From Dromiciops gliroides (lineage: Eukaryota; Chordata; Mammalia; Microbiotheria; Microbiotheriidae): 64,000 nt of DNA. The position numbers and the translations under genes are program-made. This document shows positions 9,561 through 20,011 of the stretch, piece by piece. The notes below the pieces were generated by a model. That model was not told the origin of the DNA, ran no database searches, and saw only the letters and a program-made list of their open reading frames with translations. How positions within the stretch are numbered: the stretch's first letter is position 1; each line of letters starts with the position of its first letter. The stretch covers positions 173,467,077 to 173,531,076 of the forward strand of contig NC_057861.1 in assembly GCF_019393635.1 (NCBI RefSeq), written 5' to 3'.

Positions 9561-10185
9561 TGATTGATTCCTCATGGCAAAGAATACTGCACCATGAACA
9601 AAGAAAGTTGGAGTGAGAGCAAAGGCGTGGATGGAAGGGAATAATATAAGAATATTAAGAAGTTAGGAAAGGGGCGGTTTGTAAAGATCTTGAAAGGGGA
9701 GAGAGAGAATATCATATTTTATTCCAAAGGGAATAGAGAGCCACTGGAATTTGTTGAGTAAGGGGATGAAATGGTTTGAACTAGCCTGGAGTAGACTGAA
9801 TTTTCTATGTATGCAAGCTGCACCTAGTTCCTTTTGAAACCACTCATCTTATTGACTAATAGATCAATTGTCTTCTATTGCTTGTGATGGAGAGTGAGGG
9901 TCCATAAGGTTTGAATTCAGTTTGAACTATTTTCTGGGGGAATTTCTGTCCTGCTATCCACCTTGCAAAGAAAAAAAAGTCTTCATCTGCCTGAAAAAAA
10001 TATTTATTGGTTTACTAAGAACTTTGTCCCTTTGTCCCTTATCATTCCTGAATTCTATCAACTGAACATTTAGAGATGAAAAGAAGGGTGTTTCATTGGA
10101 GTATTGTGTGTCTTAATGCCTGGACTAGATTCACCACTGGGATTCCAGCCTTGGTTGGAAACAAAATTTAAAATTCTTAAGGGGA
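9561..10185. other. Mostly unassigned; antisense L2 piece near 9640-9800
   Basis: GGAATAGAGAGCCACTGGAA and TTTGTTGAGTAAGGGGATGA (about 9729-9768) match the antisense body of L2 seen better at 24095-24140. The remainder is unrecognised. Confidence 0.55.
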
Positions 10186-10200
10186 AGTTCCTTCCCTTTT

Positions 10201-10345
10201 TTTTTTTTTGCAGGCAATAGGGGGTTAAGTGACTTGCCCAGGGTCACACAGTTAGTAAGTGTCAAGTGTCTGAGGCCGGATTTGAACTCAGGTACTCCTG
10301 AATCCAGGGCCAGTGCTTTAACCACTGCACCATCTAGCTGCCCCC
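10201..10345 (-). mobile_element. Marsupial tRNA-headed SINE, short form, antisense
   Basis: Poly(T) at the left, GGTTAAGTGACTTGCCCAGG, antisense B box GATTTGAAC and the head at the right edge (CACCATCTAGCTGCCCCC). A perfect 15-bp TSD AGTTCCTTCCCTTTT lies at 10186-10200 and 10346-10360. Confidence 0.95.
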
Positions 10346-10360
10346 AGTTCCTTCCCTTTT

Positions 10361-11135
10361 GACTGGCTGAATCATATTTACATTTCACTTCCTTTTAACC
10401 CTTTTGTCACTGATCTGTTTTTGCATGTGGAACATAGGGGAAAAAGAAGTATTTGGGGTCAAACATTTGATAGGGCTTTCCTTAAATAGAACAAGGCTTT
10501 GTCTTCTGGGAAGGCTACAAAATAAACATGATCCAACCATTCTTTTGATCAACATGAGTACCAATTCAGCATGTAATTATATATTTCATCATTTTATTTT
10601 TATCTAGTTCTAATTGCCAGAAGACAGCATGGGGAGAAAATTCTATCACTTATAAAATAGGAAGGTCATTTTTAAAACATTGCAGGGCCATAGCTTAAAG
10701 AGAAAATTCTATAAGGGAGGTGTTACATTTGGATGAATTGGGTAGAAATGAGGATGATGGTTGATGAGAGAAAGAGCCAGTGCTTGGGGCATGAATCCAT
10801 ATGGGTAGTCTAGTTAGCAGGGTGACAAGATCAATCATGGGCTGGTTTGACAAAACTTCCAAAGGAAGTGACTAAGAAAGTGGCAGAGAAGTCATAGTGT
10901 AGTGGCAGATACTGTATAAGTGGCAGGTGATCCAAAGACAGGACAAGGAAGTGGGAGAGAAATCATATTGGGGTTTCATTCTAATACCATCATCAGACTA
11001 ACTCATAAAGCTCCTGTTGAGATTCTGTTGGAAAACTCAGTAATTGGACTTGTATCAGATAGACTCATCTGATGGCAAATGTCCTTATCTATAAAATAAG
11101 CAGGTAGGGCCAGAACAGGGGCCCTATATCTTTTA
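10361..11135. other. Unassigned, apparently unique sequence
   Basis: No coding, RNA or repeat signal that I can support. Confidence 0.5.
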
Positions 11136-11139
11136 TTTT

Positions 11140-11330
11140 ATTTTTCCTGATTCAGACACTTACTAGCTATGGACAAGTCATTTAACCTCTTCCAGCCTCA
11201 GGTTCTTGATTTATAAAATGGGCATAATAATAGCTCCTACTTCATTGGGTTGTGAAGGGCAAATTAATAACATAAATTGCTTTAAAACCATTAAGCACTA
11301 TATAAATACTAGCTATTTATAATAAGAAGA
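11140..11330 (+). mobile_element. MIR SINE, sense
   Basis: CAGACACTTACTAGCTATGG, TTATAAAATGGGCATAATAA and ACTATATAAATACTAGCTAT in order give the CORE and 3' end of MIR. The tRNA-like head is missing. Confidence 0.8.
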
Positions 11331-12115
11331 ACAACAACAATAACTTCTCTTTAGTCCCTGATGCGGAAACCAGTTTGGGATTTCTTCCTGTTTTTCTCTG
11401 AAATTATAACTTAAAACACCACAAGCCTGGAATATTCCTAATGTCTCTGACAAATCACATAGATACTAACTCATTTGTTACTGTGTGGTGGTGGCCATGA
11501 TTTATTCTCTACTTTTGTTTGGGATCATCCATCTACACAAATACTTCCAAAGGTAGAAATACAGTGCATAGTACAGTGTATTTGGGGTGGAAATCTGCCA
11601 TGGCACAAATTCAGTTGAATGTAACTCATTTCAACATACATTTAAGTACCTACTATGTATAAGACCTTATTTACCTTTCATTGGCCATCTGTCACAGGAG
11701 AAGAAATTAAGAAGAAATGGAATGTTCTCTATATCTATAAGCCTATGCTTGTATCTATTCTCAGGAAGTTTTCGGCTTTACCTTTCATTATTGATAATTT
11801 CCTCACCCTTCACAAACATTCACTGAACATATATCTGACATTCTTAATCAGTCATATCTCCATGGATATCCCTCCCCTTGTTTCTCCAAGAAACTCCGTT
11901 AGGGGATTAAAATGTATGATTTCTATTTGTTTCAGACTCTGATTCACATGATTTTCCATTTCATTCTGTTAGCTCTTTAACAAGTTAAATCATATCTGTC
12001 AGTTTGCATTCAGTTTGGGAGCTGCATCTTTTGATCACATTCCACTCTGAAAACTGATCAATTGGCTAAAGATTGAGGAGAAATTATACAAGATGGACAC
12101 ATCATGCCTGTTTGG
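11331..12115. other. Unassigned; small antisense L2-like piece near 11635-11670
   Basis: TTTAAGTACCTACTATGTAT resembles the antisense L2 3' end. The rest shows no recognisable gene or repeat. Two open frames (11587-11942) overlap in different frames and lack protein-like features. Confidence 0.45.
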
Positions 12116-12119
12116 TCCA

Positions 12120-12290
12120 GAAAATCATAGATTCAGATCTAGAAGGAAAATTGGTGGCTATCTGGCCCAACCCCTTTATTTTGCAGATGAGGAAACCAAA
12201 GGTCAAAGAGGTTTGAATGAATTTCCGAGGTCACAGAGATCATAAGCACCAGAAGTGGAATTTGAACTCAGGTTCTCTAGCTCCAGAATG
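12120..12290 (-). mobile_element. MIR-related SINE, antisense
   Basis: AATCATAGATTCAGATCTAG, then GCAGATGAGGAAACCAAAGG and TGGAATTTGAACTCAGG make up the antisense MIR-like order, with the extended 3' block seen in many mammalian copies. Confidence 0.7.
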
Positions 12291-12312
12291 AGGGGAAGGC
12301 AATCAGAGTTTA

Positions 12313-12313
12313 C

Positions 12314-12389
<76 letters not shown>

Positions 12390-12391
12390 TC
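12313..12391. repeat. (TTTC)n microsatellite, SINE tail
   Basis: About 19 TTTC units directly abut the 3' end of the antisense SINE that follows, so it occupies the position of that SINE's A-rich tail. Confidence 0.92.
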
Positions 12392-12526
12392 GTGAGTCAA
12401 CTGGGGCTAAGCGACTTGCCTAGGGTCACACAGCTAGTAAGTGTTAAGTGTCTGAGGTAGGATTTGAACTCAGGTCCTCCTGACTCCAGGGCGGTGCTCT
12501 ATCTGCTGTGCCACCTAGCTGCCCCT
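12392..12526 (-). mobile_element. Marsupial tRNA-headed SINE, antisense, with TTTC tail
   Basis: AAGCGACTTGCCTAGGGTCA, antisense B box and the head at the right edge (GTGCCACCTAGCTGCCCC). Outer flanks share only GAGTTTA (before the TTTC tract and after the head), a short, probably decayed TSD. Confidence 0.9.
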
Positions 12527-12965
12527 GGAGTTTAATTCTATGAAAGTGAAGAAAGACAGGGCTGGACAGAATAAGTAACTGACTAGGTGATGTGATGTGA
12601 GGGCTGTTACAAGATCCAACCTCTCCTAAAACATTAAGGAGGAATTAGTTATTAAAGTAGAAAGGATGGGAACCTTCATGGTGAATGATTACTTCTTGGA
12701 ATTTCTAATGTGGAAGGTGGAGAAAGCCAGGTCTTGTCTGAAATATAGCCTCCATTTTTGGAAGAATGGATAACCATCCAACCAAGGGGAAGATAGGTAA
12801 TATTCCATGGCATAAAGTTCAACATGAGGAGATCAGTATAGAGAGAAACAAAGCTTTCAGGAATGAAAATCTGAAGACAAAAAGAGGAACAGTTCTTATG
12901 GGAAGAAAAGGTGGGCATTATATAAAAAGACTATTGTGGACACATACGGCACTCAACTTAGATTT
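12527..12965. other. Unassigned sequence
   Basis: No recognisable gene or repeat. Overlapping open frames on both strands at 12676-12969 have no domain features. Confidence 0.4.
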
Positions 12966-12969
12966 TTAA

Positions 12970-13200
12970 AAAAGAATCATGGAATCGCAGAATCATGGAA
13001 TCGCTGAATTTCAGAGTTTGAAGGAGTCTTAGAGTTTACCTTGTCCAATCCATACCTGAAATAAAGATAACTTTTATTGTACAACATAGCTGACAAATTA
13101 TCCTCTAGCTTTCCTTTAAAGACCCCAAGAAAGGGGGGACCTATTACCTCACATGGATGCACATTTTCTTAATGGAAAGCTTTATTTGTTAGGAAGCTTT
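12970..13200 (-). mobile_element. CR1/L3-like LINE 3' end, antisense
   Basis: GAATCATGGAATCGCAGAAT followed by another GAATCATGG unit is the repeated octamer that terminates CR1 elements. It is followed by the antisense 3' coding end (CTTTAAAGACC near 13112) and TTAGGAAGCTTTT near 13190. In CR1 LINEs the 3' end is short and octameric rather than poly(A). Confidence 0.7.
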
Positions 13201-13254
13201 TAGAGAACAGCGGATATATATTTTTTTTTCCCAAAAGGAAGGTGTAGTGCTTGT

Positions 13255-13814
13255 AAATAATGGCCAGTGAGCTTGATTTTGATTCCTGGCAAAATTCTGG
13301 AACATATTATTAAAGGGATATTAGTGAACATTTAGAAAAGTAAGTGGTTATTACATACAACCAAGATGGTTTCATCAAAGATACATCTTGCCAGACTAAT
13401 CTCATTTCCTTATTTTTTTGGCAAGGGTTACAAGACTCGTAGATCAAGGGGATGCTAGACCTATTATTCTCTACTGAGAATTTAATGAAGCATTTGAAAA
13501 AATTTCTCATGCAACTATTGTGGTCAAAATGGAAAGATGATGGCTAGACCACAGGAGAATGACCCAATACACTGTCATTAATAGTACAATATTAACTCAG
13601 AAGGTCTCTAGTAGACTCATTTCAGTGATCTATATTTAGCTTTATGTTGTAACATTTTAATCAATGATTTGGATAAAGCATAAATGTCATGATTATTAAA
13701 TTAATAGATGACACAAACCTTAAAGAGATAGATAATACATTGGATGACAAAGCCAGGATGCAAAAACATTTTGACTGACTAGAAGGTTAAGCTGAATTTA
13801 ATCTAATAAGAATT
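13255..13814 (+). mobile_element. CR1/L3-like LINE body with degenerate RT
   Basis: Conceptual translation gives a recognisable piece, SLILIPGKILEHIIKGI, followed by DGFIKDTSCQTNLISFP, matching the reverse transcriptase region of CR1-type LINEs. Further on, AATGATTTGGATAAAGCATA and AATAGATGACACAAACC correspond to the catalytic core region. Stops and frameshifts are frequent. The element continues after later insertions at about 14490-14920. Confidence 0.7.
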
Positions 13815-13826
13815 TAATAGGAATAT

Positions 13827-14077
13827 TGTTGTTGTGTTTCAGTAGTTTCAGTCATGTCCAACTCTTTGTGACCTCATTTGGGTTTTTCTTGGCAAAGATA
13901 CTGAAGTGATTTGCCATTTCTTTCTCTAGCTCTTATTATAGATGAGGAAACTGAGGCAAACAGGGTTAAGGTCTTGTCCAGGGGCACACACAGCCAGCAA
14001 GTGTCTGAGGCTGGATTTAAACTCAGGTCTTCCTGACTCCAAGTCCAGTGCTAGAGCACCACTGTGCCACCTAGATG
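13827..14077 (-). mobile_element. Long-form SINE with RTE-like tail, antisense, clean TSD
   Basis: Tail in reverse with GTTGTTG, GTCCAACTCTTTGTGACC and GCAAAGATACTGAAGTG; then GATGAGGAAACTGAGGC; head at the right edge (TGTGCCACCTAGA). A perfect 12-bp TSD TAATAGGAATAT lies at 13815-13826 and 14078-14089. It interrupts the CR1-like LINE. Confidence 0.92.
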
Positions 14078-14094
14078 TAATAGGAATATATGAG

Positions 14095-14163
14095 TGTTTT
14101 TATACATGCATTTATGCATATACACATACACATACATATATGCACACATGCACAATACACATC
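14095..14163. repeat. CATA/CACA microsatellite
   Basis: Imperfect ACATACACATACATATATGC units between the SINE and the next repeat. Confidence 0.8.
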
Positions 14164-14345
14164 TGGGGCCATCTTCAGTTATCATGATCTATATCTTTCC
14201 ATTAGACCCAGATGGCTCTGGAGGAGAGTGGGGCTAGTTACTTTGCACAGACCTACCTCACTTAAAGGTAATTCACTTGCAAGTAATGACATCACCTTCC
14301 TGATATCATTCATCCTCTTTGATAATAAAGGACAAAAAAACCCCA
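14164..14345 (+). mobile_element. Marsupial RTE-related SINE-like repeat
   Basis: TCATGATCTATATCTTTCCA, GACCCAGATGGCTCTGGAGG, TTCACTTGCAAGTAATGACA and a 3' end GATAATAAAGGACAAAAAAA are blocks I recognise from a dispersed marsupial repeat ending in GGACAAACAACAAC. I believe it is an RTE-mobilised SINE but cannot give a family name. A related tail may occur near 39470-39495. Confidence 0.6.
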
Positions 14346-14349
14346 ACAA

Positions 14350-14412
14350 TATATATTTACAAACACACATACATTACACACATATATGTGTGTATATATA
14401 TAAATTAATTAA
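14350..14412. repeat. CA/TA microsatellite
   Basis: ACACACATACATTACACACA followed by TATGTGTGTATATATAT, forming a tract that is partly self-complementary. Confidence 0.8.
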
Positions 14413-14489
14413 TAGTCTAACAATTGCCTTCAACAAATCAACCTCACGAGTACCTAATGATGAAGACATGGATATATAATAGTCTGAAA

Positions 14490-14920
14490 AAGATCCAGTC
14501 TAGGGGGCATTTGATGGATAGCCAGCTCAGTATGGCAATAGGACAACATATATGGCAGTCTCAACAGCTAATGTGATCCAAAAACAAACTTTCTGAAGCA
14601 AGGAAGGTTTTAGTTCCATTGTGTTCTTCACTGGTAAGACCTTACCTGGGATATTATACTTAGTTTGGATGACACATTTTAAGTAGAATGTTGATGAGCT
14701 AGAAAGTAGCTGAAGGAGGGTGATTAGATTAGTGAAGGTTCTTGAAGACCCTGTTATATGAAGCTTGCTAGAAGCACAGAAACATTTTGACCTGAAGAAA
14801 AAGATTTAGGAGGGACATAATAATTGTCTTAATATGTCTAAAGACCTATCATATGGAAGAGATGATGATGGTGATGATTTTGCCCTAGCAAATAGAACTA
14901 GGTAGAAGTTATAGAGAAAT
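14490..14920 (+). mobile_element. CR1/L3-like LINE, downstream part of the 13255 element
   Basis: CTGGTAAGACCTTACCTGGG, GGAGGGTGATTAGATTAGTG and GATTTAGGAGGGACATAATA match in order the region of CR1 ORF2 just upstream of the 3' end (compare 20390-20620). It supports a single LINE broken by the SINE, microsatellites and RTE-type repeat. Confidence 0.65.
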
Positions 14921-15062
14921 ACTCAACCCTGTTTGCCTCGATTTCCTCATCTGTAAAATGAGCTAGAGGAGGAAATAGCAAACCATTCCAGTATCTTTGA
15001 CAAAACAAAAAACAAATAGGGTCATGAAGAAATGGACATGACTGAAATGACTGAAAAACAAC
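14921..15062 (+). mobile_element. Long-form SINE, 3' part only
   Basis: Starts within the CORE (TCAACCCTGTTTGCCTCGAT) and runs through TAAAATGAGCTAGAGGAGG, CCAGTATCTTTGACAAAAC and a GACTGAAATGACTGAAAAAC end, the RTE-like tail in sense. The tRNA-like head is missing: 5'-truncated or eroded. Confidence 0.85.
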
Positions 15063-15164
15063 CATTTCTAGAAGACCACTACAAAATGTTTTTCCTCCTG
15101 GGGAAGGAAGACCCTGAGAGTTTCCTATAGTAACATGTTGATAATAATGATGATTAACCAGTCA

Positions 15165-15420
15165 ATCACTATATCAATCTTTTAAGCACCTACTATAAGC
15201 CAGACATGAATTACAAATACAATTACAAATTATAAATTCAAATGATCTTGATGATGAAGATAGCAAATTTGCATTTAGTGCTTTACAAAGTGTGTTCCCA
15301 TGCATTTCTAAACTGATTGTTACAAGAACCTTATAAAATAGTAGTTCAAATTTGATCATCTCCCATTTTGTAGATGAGAAGGTTGAGGTTGAGAGAGGGT
15401 AGGAGGTGGATGGTGAGGAG
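15165..15420 (-). mobile_element. L2/MIR-type remnant, antisense
   Basis: CACCTACTATAAGCCAGACA at the left and CCCATTTTGTAGATGAGAAG at the right are antisense L2 and MIR signatures. I cannot tell one element from two abutting ones. Confidence 0.55.
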
Positions 15421-15765
15421 AGCATAGAGGGCTTTGGGTCATCAAATCAAAGACAGAAGGTCCCATAAGGTAGAGTACCCAATGAGGGCAGTTAAGCCAA
15501 AGTTTTTATATTTTACAGTTTGTGTTTGGCATAGCTCTATGAGGAAGGAAAACAGAGCTCAGGTTTTGTTTGACAGCATGTGGAGCCCAAAAAATCAGGA
15601 GAAGGATTCCTCACACTGGAAAGGAATCTTAAATTTGTTAAACCAATCCACTTTCTACAGGACAATGTCACACAATGTATTTGTGACAATTGAGACAAGA
15701 TCTTGGTTCTCTAGGCTCCAAAACACATGCTCTTTCCAAACATTGCTGGATTTGGGCTGATAAGC
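15421..15765. other. Unassigned sequence
   Basis: A 108-codon plus-strand frame (15434-15760) has no domain or compositional support and is not called. Confidence 0.45.
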
Positions 15766-15769
15766 AATA

Positions 15770-16370
15770 ATATTCATTCATTCATTCAATAGACATTTAT
15801 GAAGTGCCTATTATGTGCCAACACTGTGCTAAGTGCTGGGGATACACAGAGATGAGATATAAAAGACAGTCCCTGTTCTTAAGAAGCTTACAGTCTGATG
15901 AGGGAAACAACATGTAAGCAAATACATCAACAGCAAACTATGTACAAGATAAATAGAAAACAATTAAAAGAGGGAAAGCACTGTAATTGAGAAGTTGGAG
16001 AAGGCTTCCTGGAGAAGGTTAGATTTCATTTGGGAATTAAAGGAAGCCAGGGAGGTCACTAGGCAAAATGGAGGAGGGAGAGAGTGCCAAACATGGGAGA
16101 CAGCCAGAGAAAACTGTCCAGAGGAGAAAGATGGAGTGTCTTGTTTATGTAATAATCAGGAGGCCAGTAACATGATTTCATTCAGAAGAGGAAATTTCAT
16201 TTAGGTTACATTTTTAATTAGTTGGTCAACCAAGAAACATTTATTCAGTACCTATGTTGTATCAGGCACTGTTTTGAGGTGTTACATATGCAAAGGCAAA
16301 AAATGAAACATTACCCCTGCCCACAAGAAACTTACATTCCACTGGGACAGACTAGACCTCTCTGAAGATG
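15770..16370 (-). mobile_element. L2 LINE, antisense, two adjoining segments
   Basis: Segment one (15770-16190): GAAGTGCCTATTATGTGCCA, ACTGTGCTAAGTGCTGGGGA, then AAGGCTTCCTGGAGAAGG and GAGTGTCTTG. Segment two (16205-16370) restarts with AAACATTTATTCAGTACC and CACTGTTTTGAGG. Two antisense 3' ends in tandem mean two separate L2 insertions. Confidence 0.8.
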
Positions 16371-16550
16371 AGGACTGAGGTCTTAAAGCAAATGTGGTAC
16401 TTTTAAATAGAGCAGTAAATAAAACACAGTAGTGAGTATCTATCTCTCTTTGTCTATCTAGATATATAACTTATTAATTCTGTCTTGGATGAAATATGAA
16501 AGAATGTTATTGGGGGATAGGCTGTAAGATAATAAAGGAATTTAATCTTC
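16371..16550. other. Unassigned sequence
   Basis: Short AT-rich interval with a small TCTATC-like stretch. Nothing else recognised. Confidence 0.4.
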
Positions 16551-16554
16551 CGCA

Positions 16555-16905
16555 ACCAACATTCACTTCACATCCAGCCTGCTCTATTTCCTGACCAGCT
16601 GCTTTGTCCACCCAGAGATGACTCCTCCCTAAGGCTAGCTTGATGATGAGTCCCTGCCTTGAGCCACCATATCTTAAGGAATTTTAACGTAGGTCCTAGT
16701 TTACTCTCTGGTTGGCTCCACCTCCCTACCAACTGCCTTGCCCCTGCATAGATATCCTCCTCCTTCTTTATGCCTTACCCTCTTTCTAGCCCCTCTTTAT
16801 ATTTTCCTCTATTAGAATGTAAGCTCCTTGAGAGTACAGACTGTCTTGTCTTGTTTTAGGATTCCCAGAGATTAGTAAGGTTCTTGACATATAGTAAATG
16901 CTTAA
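16555..16905 (+). mobile_element. L2 LINE 3' end, sense
   Basis: TATTAGAATGTAAGCTCCTT, GAGAGTACAGACTGTCTTG and CATATAGTAAATGCTTAAAA define the L2 3' terminus. CTTCACATCCAGCCTGCTCT fits the preceding 3' region. Confidence 0.8.
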
Positions 16906-16907
16906 AA

Positions 16908-17171
16908 ATCTCCCTCCCTCCCTCTCTGTCTCTCTGTCTCTCTCTCTCTCTCTCCCTTCCTCCCCTCCCCTCCATCTCATTCTCTTCTTCTCAGCCTCCC
17001 CTTCCTCTTTTTTCCCCCTCTCTCCCTCTCTCTCCCACCATCTTTCTCCCTTCCCCCATGTTTGTCTGTTTCTCTCTTTCTGTGTGTATATGTGTGTGTG
17101 TACACACACACATACATACACACATATATACATATACACATATGCATGTGTGTGTGTGTGTGTGTGTATGA
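16908..17171. repeat. CT-rich tract passing into CA/TG microsatellite
   Basis: About 170 bp of CTCC/TCTC polypyrimidine is followed by a TGTGTGTA, CACACATA and finally (TG)n array. Long open frames here on both strands are artefacts of period-2 and period-4 sequence. The tract lies directly after an L2 3' end. Confidence 0.9.
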
Positions 17172-17924
17172 GAAAAGCCTATAAGACCCAAATCAGATTT
17201 CCCAAGTGAAAGCATGTTTTTCTCTATTGAAGCCAAGATCAGGCTCTATTGAAAATCAAAATCTAAAGGGCCATGGCCTGGGCCCCCACCCTTTGCACCT
17301 TCTTAGGGTAGGCTTAACTCATAAGAATGAATGTTTTCAGTGTATTTAAGAGCCTCTGTGTAATTTCACAGAATTTATGTATGTTAAGCATCTGTTTCAC
17401 ATTTGCCTTCTTGGGCTATACTGGTTAATCTTAGACAATTTTCAAGCTAAAATAGTTATTGAAACCTTTAAAATAATGATTTCTTGATTTCTTTGTGTTA
17501 TCACTAATGCATGTCAACATTTTGATGCACTGTGATCATTAAATATGTATCACTGCTCATTGCATGTATAAAATTGATCTAGTTGCAAGAGAAGACCTAT
17601 GAGCATGGAAAATATAAGGCCTCTGCCCTTAGAGAGCCTACAAAACAAGCTAAGAAACAAAAGACAAACATATTCATGAACACACTTAACATTTATAAAA
17701 CATGCTCCAGTCCATCTTAAAATCTACACATAGGATCTGTCTTGATGCAGGATTTTAAATTACTAAATTGATTTCAGTATTTTCAGTTTTAAAATAATGA
17801 TGTCAATAACAACTAAGATAGAAAAAATATTAAAAATATATTTTTTTAATGAATGGAAATTTAAAATCCACTGTATATGAACTCAATATACTGATTCTTT
17901 AGACATTTATTGTTAAAGTCAACC
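17172..17924. other. Repeat-poor AT-rich interval
   Basis: About 750 bp with no repeat I can name and no coding signal. It could hold conserved noncoding sequence, but nothing in the sequence alone proves constraint. Confidence 0.4.
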
Positions 17925-18102
17925 TGGTTAGAGCACTGTACTAAAAGGCAAGAAGACCTGGGTTCAAATCCTGTCTCAGACACTTATCAGTGGTGTGATC
18001 CTGGGCAAGTTGCTTGATTTCTCACACTGGGATTCCTTATCTATAAAATAGAGATATTGATGCCTATAGTACTTACTTCACAGGATTGTTGGAAAGATCA
18101 AA

Positions 18103-18187
<85 letters not shown>

Positions 18188-18230
18188 ATATATATATATA
18201 TGAAAACCTTAAAATGCTATATTAATATCA
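17925..18230 (+). mobile_element. MIR SINE expanded by an internal microsatellite
   Basis: Head and CORE at 17930-18100 (AAGACCTGGGTTCAAATCCT, CTTATCAGTGGTGTGATCCT, TATCTATAAAATAGAGATAT). The MIR 3' end resumes after the microsatellite (AAAACCTTAAAATGCTATAT). Confidence 0.8.
18105..18202. repeat. (TC)n(TA)n compound microsatellite
   Basis: About 22 TC units pass into TA, TATG/TGTG and TA units, inside a MIR. Confidence 0.95.
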
Positions 18231-18540
18231 ACAATTAAGTTGATGAGAGTAGATTATTTGAAAATTAACAATCATTTTATAGCATTATATTTCACTATAC
18301 TTTTTCACTTCCAATTTTCAAATGACCCTTTATATGCTTTCACATTTAAGTGTGGTGAAGGCTACTAGGAATCTTCCCCAGGAGCCTAAACGCTTATAGT
18401 CCACCATTGAACACAGTTAGGATTAGATTCTTGGTGTGAAGTTGGTTATTTTTCTTTTGAATTTACTGTTATTTGGAATTTTGATTCTAGAAGTAATTTT
18501 CATTCTCAAATCCTCAGTTTTGAAAGAATTGTTCTCATAT
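18231..18540. other. Unassigned sequence
   Basis: No gene or repeat recognised. Confidence 0.45.
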
Positions 18541-18544
18541 GGTA

Positions 18545-19000
18545 CTGCCTTCATTGTTAAGATGGTTAAGGGCCTTGAGCCCATGCCTTATGAGGAAGAA
18601 TTAAAGGAACAGGGAATATTTAGCTTAGGGAAAAAAAAGAAGACTTAGGAAGAGAATGAGAGCTACCTTCAAAAATTTCAAAAATAGCCGTCAGGTATAA
18701 GAGGGATTATATTTTTTCTACTTGACCCAGGAAGTCCAAACCACTAACAATGTGTAGAAAGTGCAGAGAAGAATATTTAGTCTTGATAAAAGAAGTTATT
18801 CTAAAAAATTAACTAATTATGCCAGAATTGAATGGGATGCCACCAGAGGTAATGAATGAACTAGTGGTCCTTAGCTTTCAGAAATGTGTGGAGGGGGCGT
18901 AGTGGATAGAGCCCCAGCCCTGGAGTCAGGAGTACCTTAGTTCAAATCCGGCCTCAGACACTTAACCCTGGGCAAGTCACTTAACCCCAATTGCCTCACT

Positions 19001-19032
<32 letters not shown>

Positions 19033-19125
19033 GAAAAGAAAAGAAAAGTATGGAAAGTTCAGGTCTGATTGGGCATACATGGCTCCTCTGATCTCTTCAA
19101 ACTCAGGAATTCTATGACTCAAACC
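18545..19125 (+). mobile_element. CR1/L3-like LINE 3' part interrupted by a SINE
   Basis: Translation gives MVKGLEPMPYEEELKEQGIF, matching the MVKGL.HMPYEERL.ELGLF region near the end of CR1-type ORF2. The noncoding 3' end resumes after the SINE, terminating in AGGAATTCTATGACTCA (19106-19122), the CR1-style end. Degenerate. Confidence 0.75.
18894..19048 (+). mobile_element. Marsupial SINE with internal deletion and GAAAA tail
   Basis: The head is reduced to GGGGGCGTAGTGGATAGAGC, a B box GTTCAAATC is present, and the CORE lacks the CTTACTAGCTGTGTGAC segment (CAGACACTTAACCCTGGGCA joins directly). The tail is (AAAAG)n at 19012-19048. It sits within the CR1-like element. Confidence 0.88.
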
Positions 19126-20010
19126 ATTTGATGTAATGGCAATTAAATCATTATATTGTCTTATTTTGTGATGCCTTCCAGTTACATTTTACAAGAAACA
19201 ACTTGGAAACACAATTAAATTTCACGTACATATTTTTAGGGACTTAGCATTCTCTCCTTGAAAATGCATTTTCTAGCCTGAACTTTCCCACACGCTCATT
19301 TTTACATGAGACACCTTATATTTTCACACATGTGTGTGGATTTGGTGGAAGATGACATTTTTGTATTTCTGTTTCTATAGAACAAAGTGGTATGTGGGTG
19401 TGATGTGTGTGGGTTTGACTGACTTTCTTCATTATATTCAAAATTAGTCTAAAGTTCTTGTACTTCCCCTAATGTGGGGGAAAAAATGACCTCTTTGCAG
19501 CCCAAAGAGATGTGAACACAGCTCTAACTTTTTTATGGTGAACGTTTTCAGTTATATACTATAAAATTACCTATAGCATTTTACCACAGTTCTTCAGAAA
19601 AGTAAAGGAGAATTACTATTAGTTTTTTCTTTGATTGGAAGTGGCATTGAATCCTACTAACTGGAATGGACTTCTCTGAATACAGTTATCCCTTCCATTT
19701 TCTACAGCATGGTTTGGTCAGCACAAGAAATTAAATGGGAGGGAGTTTTGTGGAAGCTGCAAATGACACATGAAAGCCAACAGATGACACAGAAACTCAG
19801 AAATGTATCCAATATATGTATAGCATCGTATAATATCAACATATTTTACTTCTTAATACCATAATTATTCAAACTTCTTCTCTGGTATAAAGGAAGGGCC
19901 AAAAATTTTTACATGGATTTTCCAGATAATGGAGGTCATCATGCCCCTAACTGTCATGATGTGGGAAGGATTGCTCTCAGCTATCACAAAAAAAAACCTT
20001 AAGTCCTGCT
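19126..20010. other. Repeat-poor interval
   Basis: About 880 bp without a recognisable repeat or gene. TTCACACATGTGTGTGGATT near 19331 is a minor CA/TG palindrome. Confidence 0.4.
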
Positions 20011-20011
20011 G

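Noticed and set aside
16786..17236. Overlapping frames of about 80-117 codons on both strands
   Set aside because: CT-rich and CA/TG microsatellite sequence with no protein-like composition.
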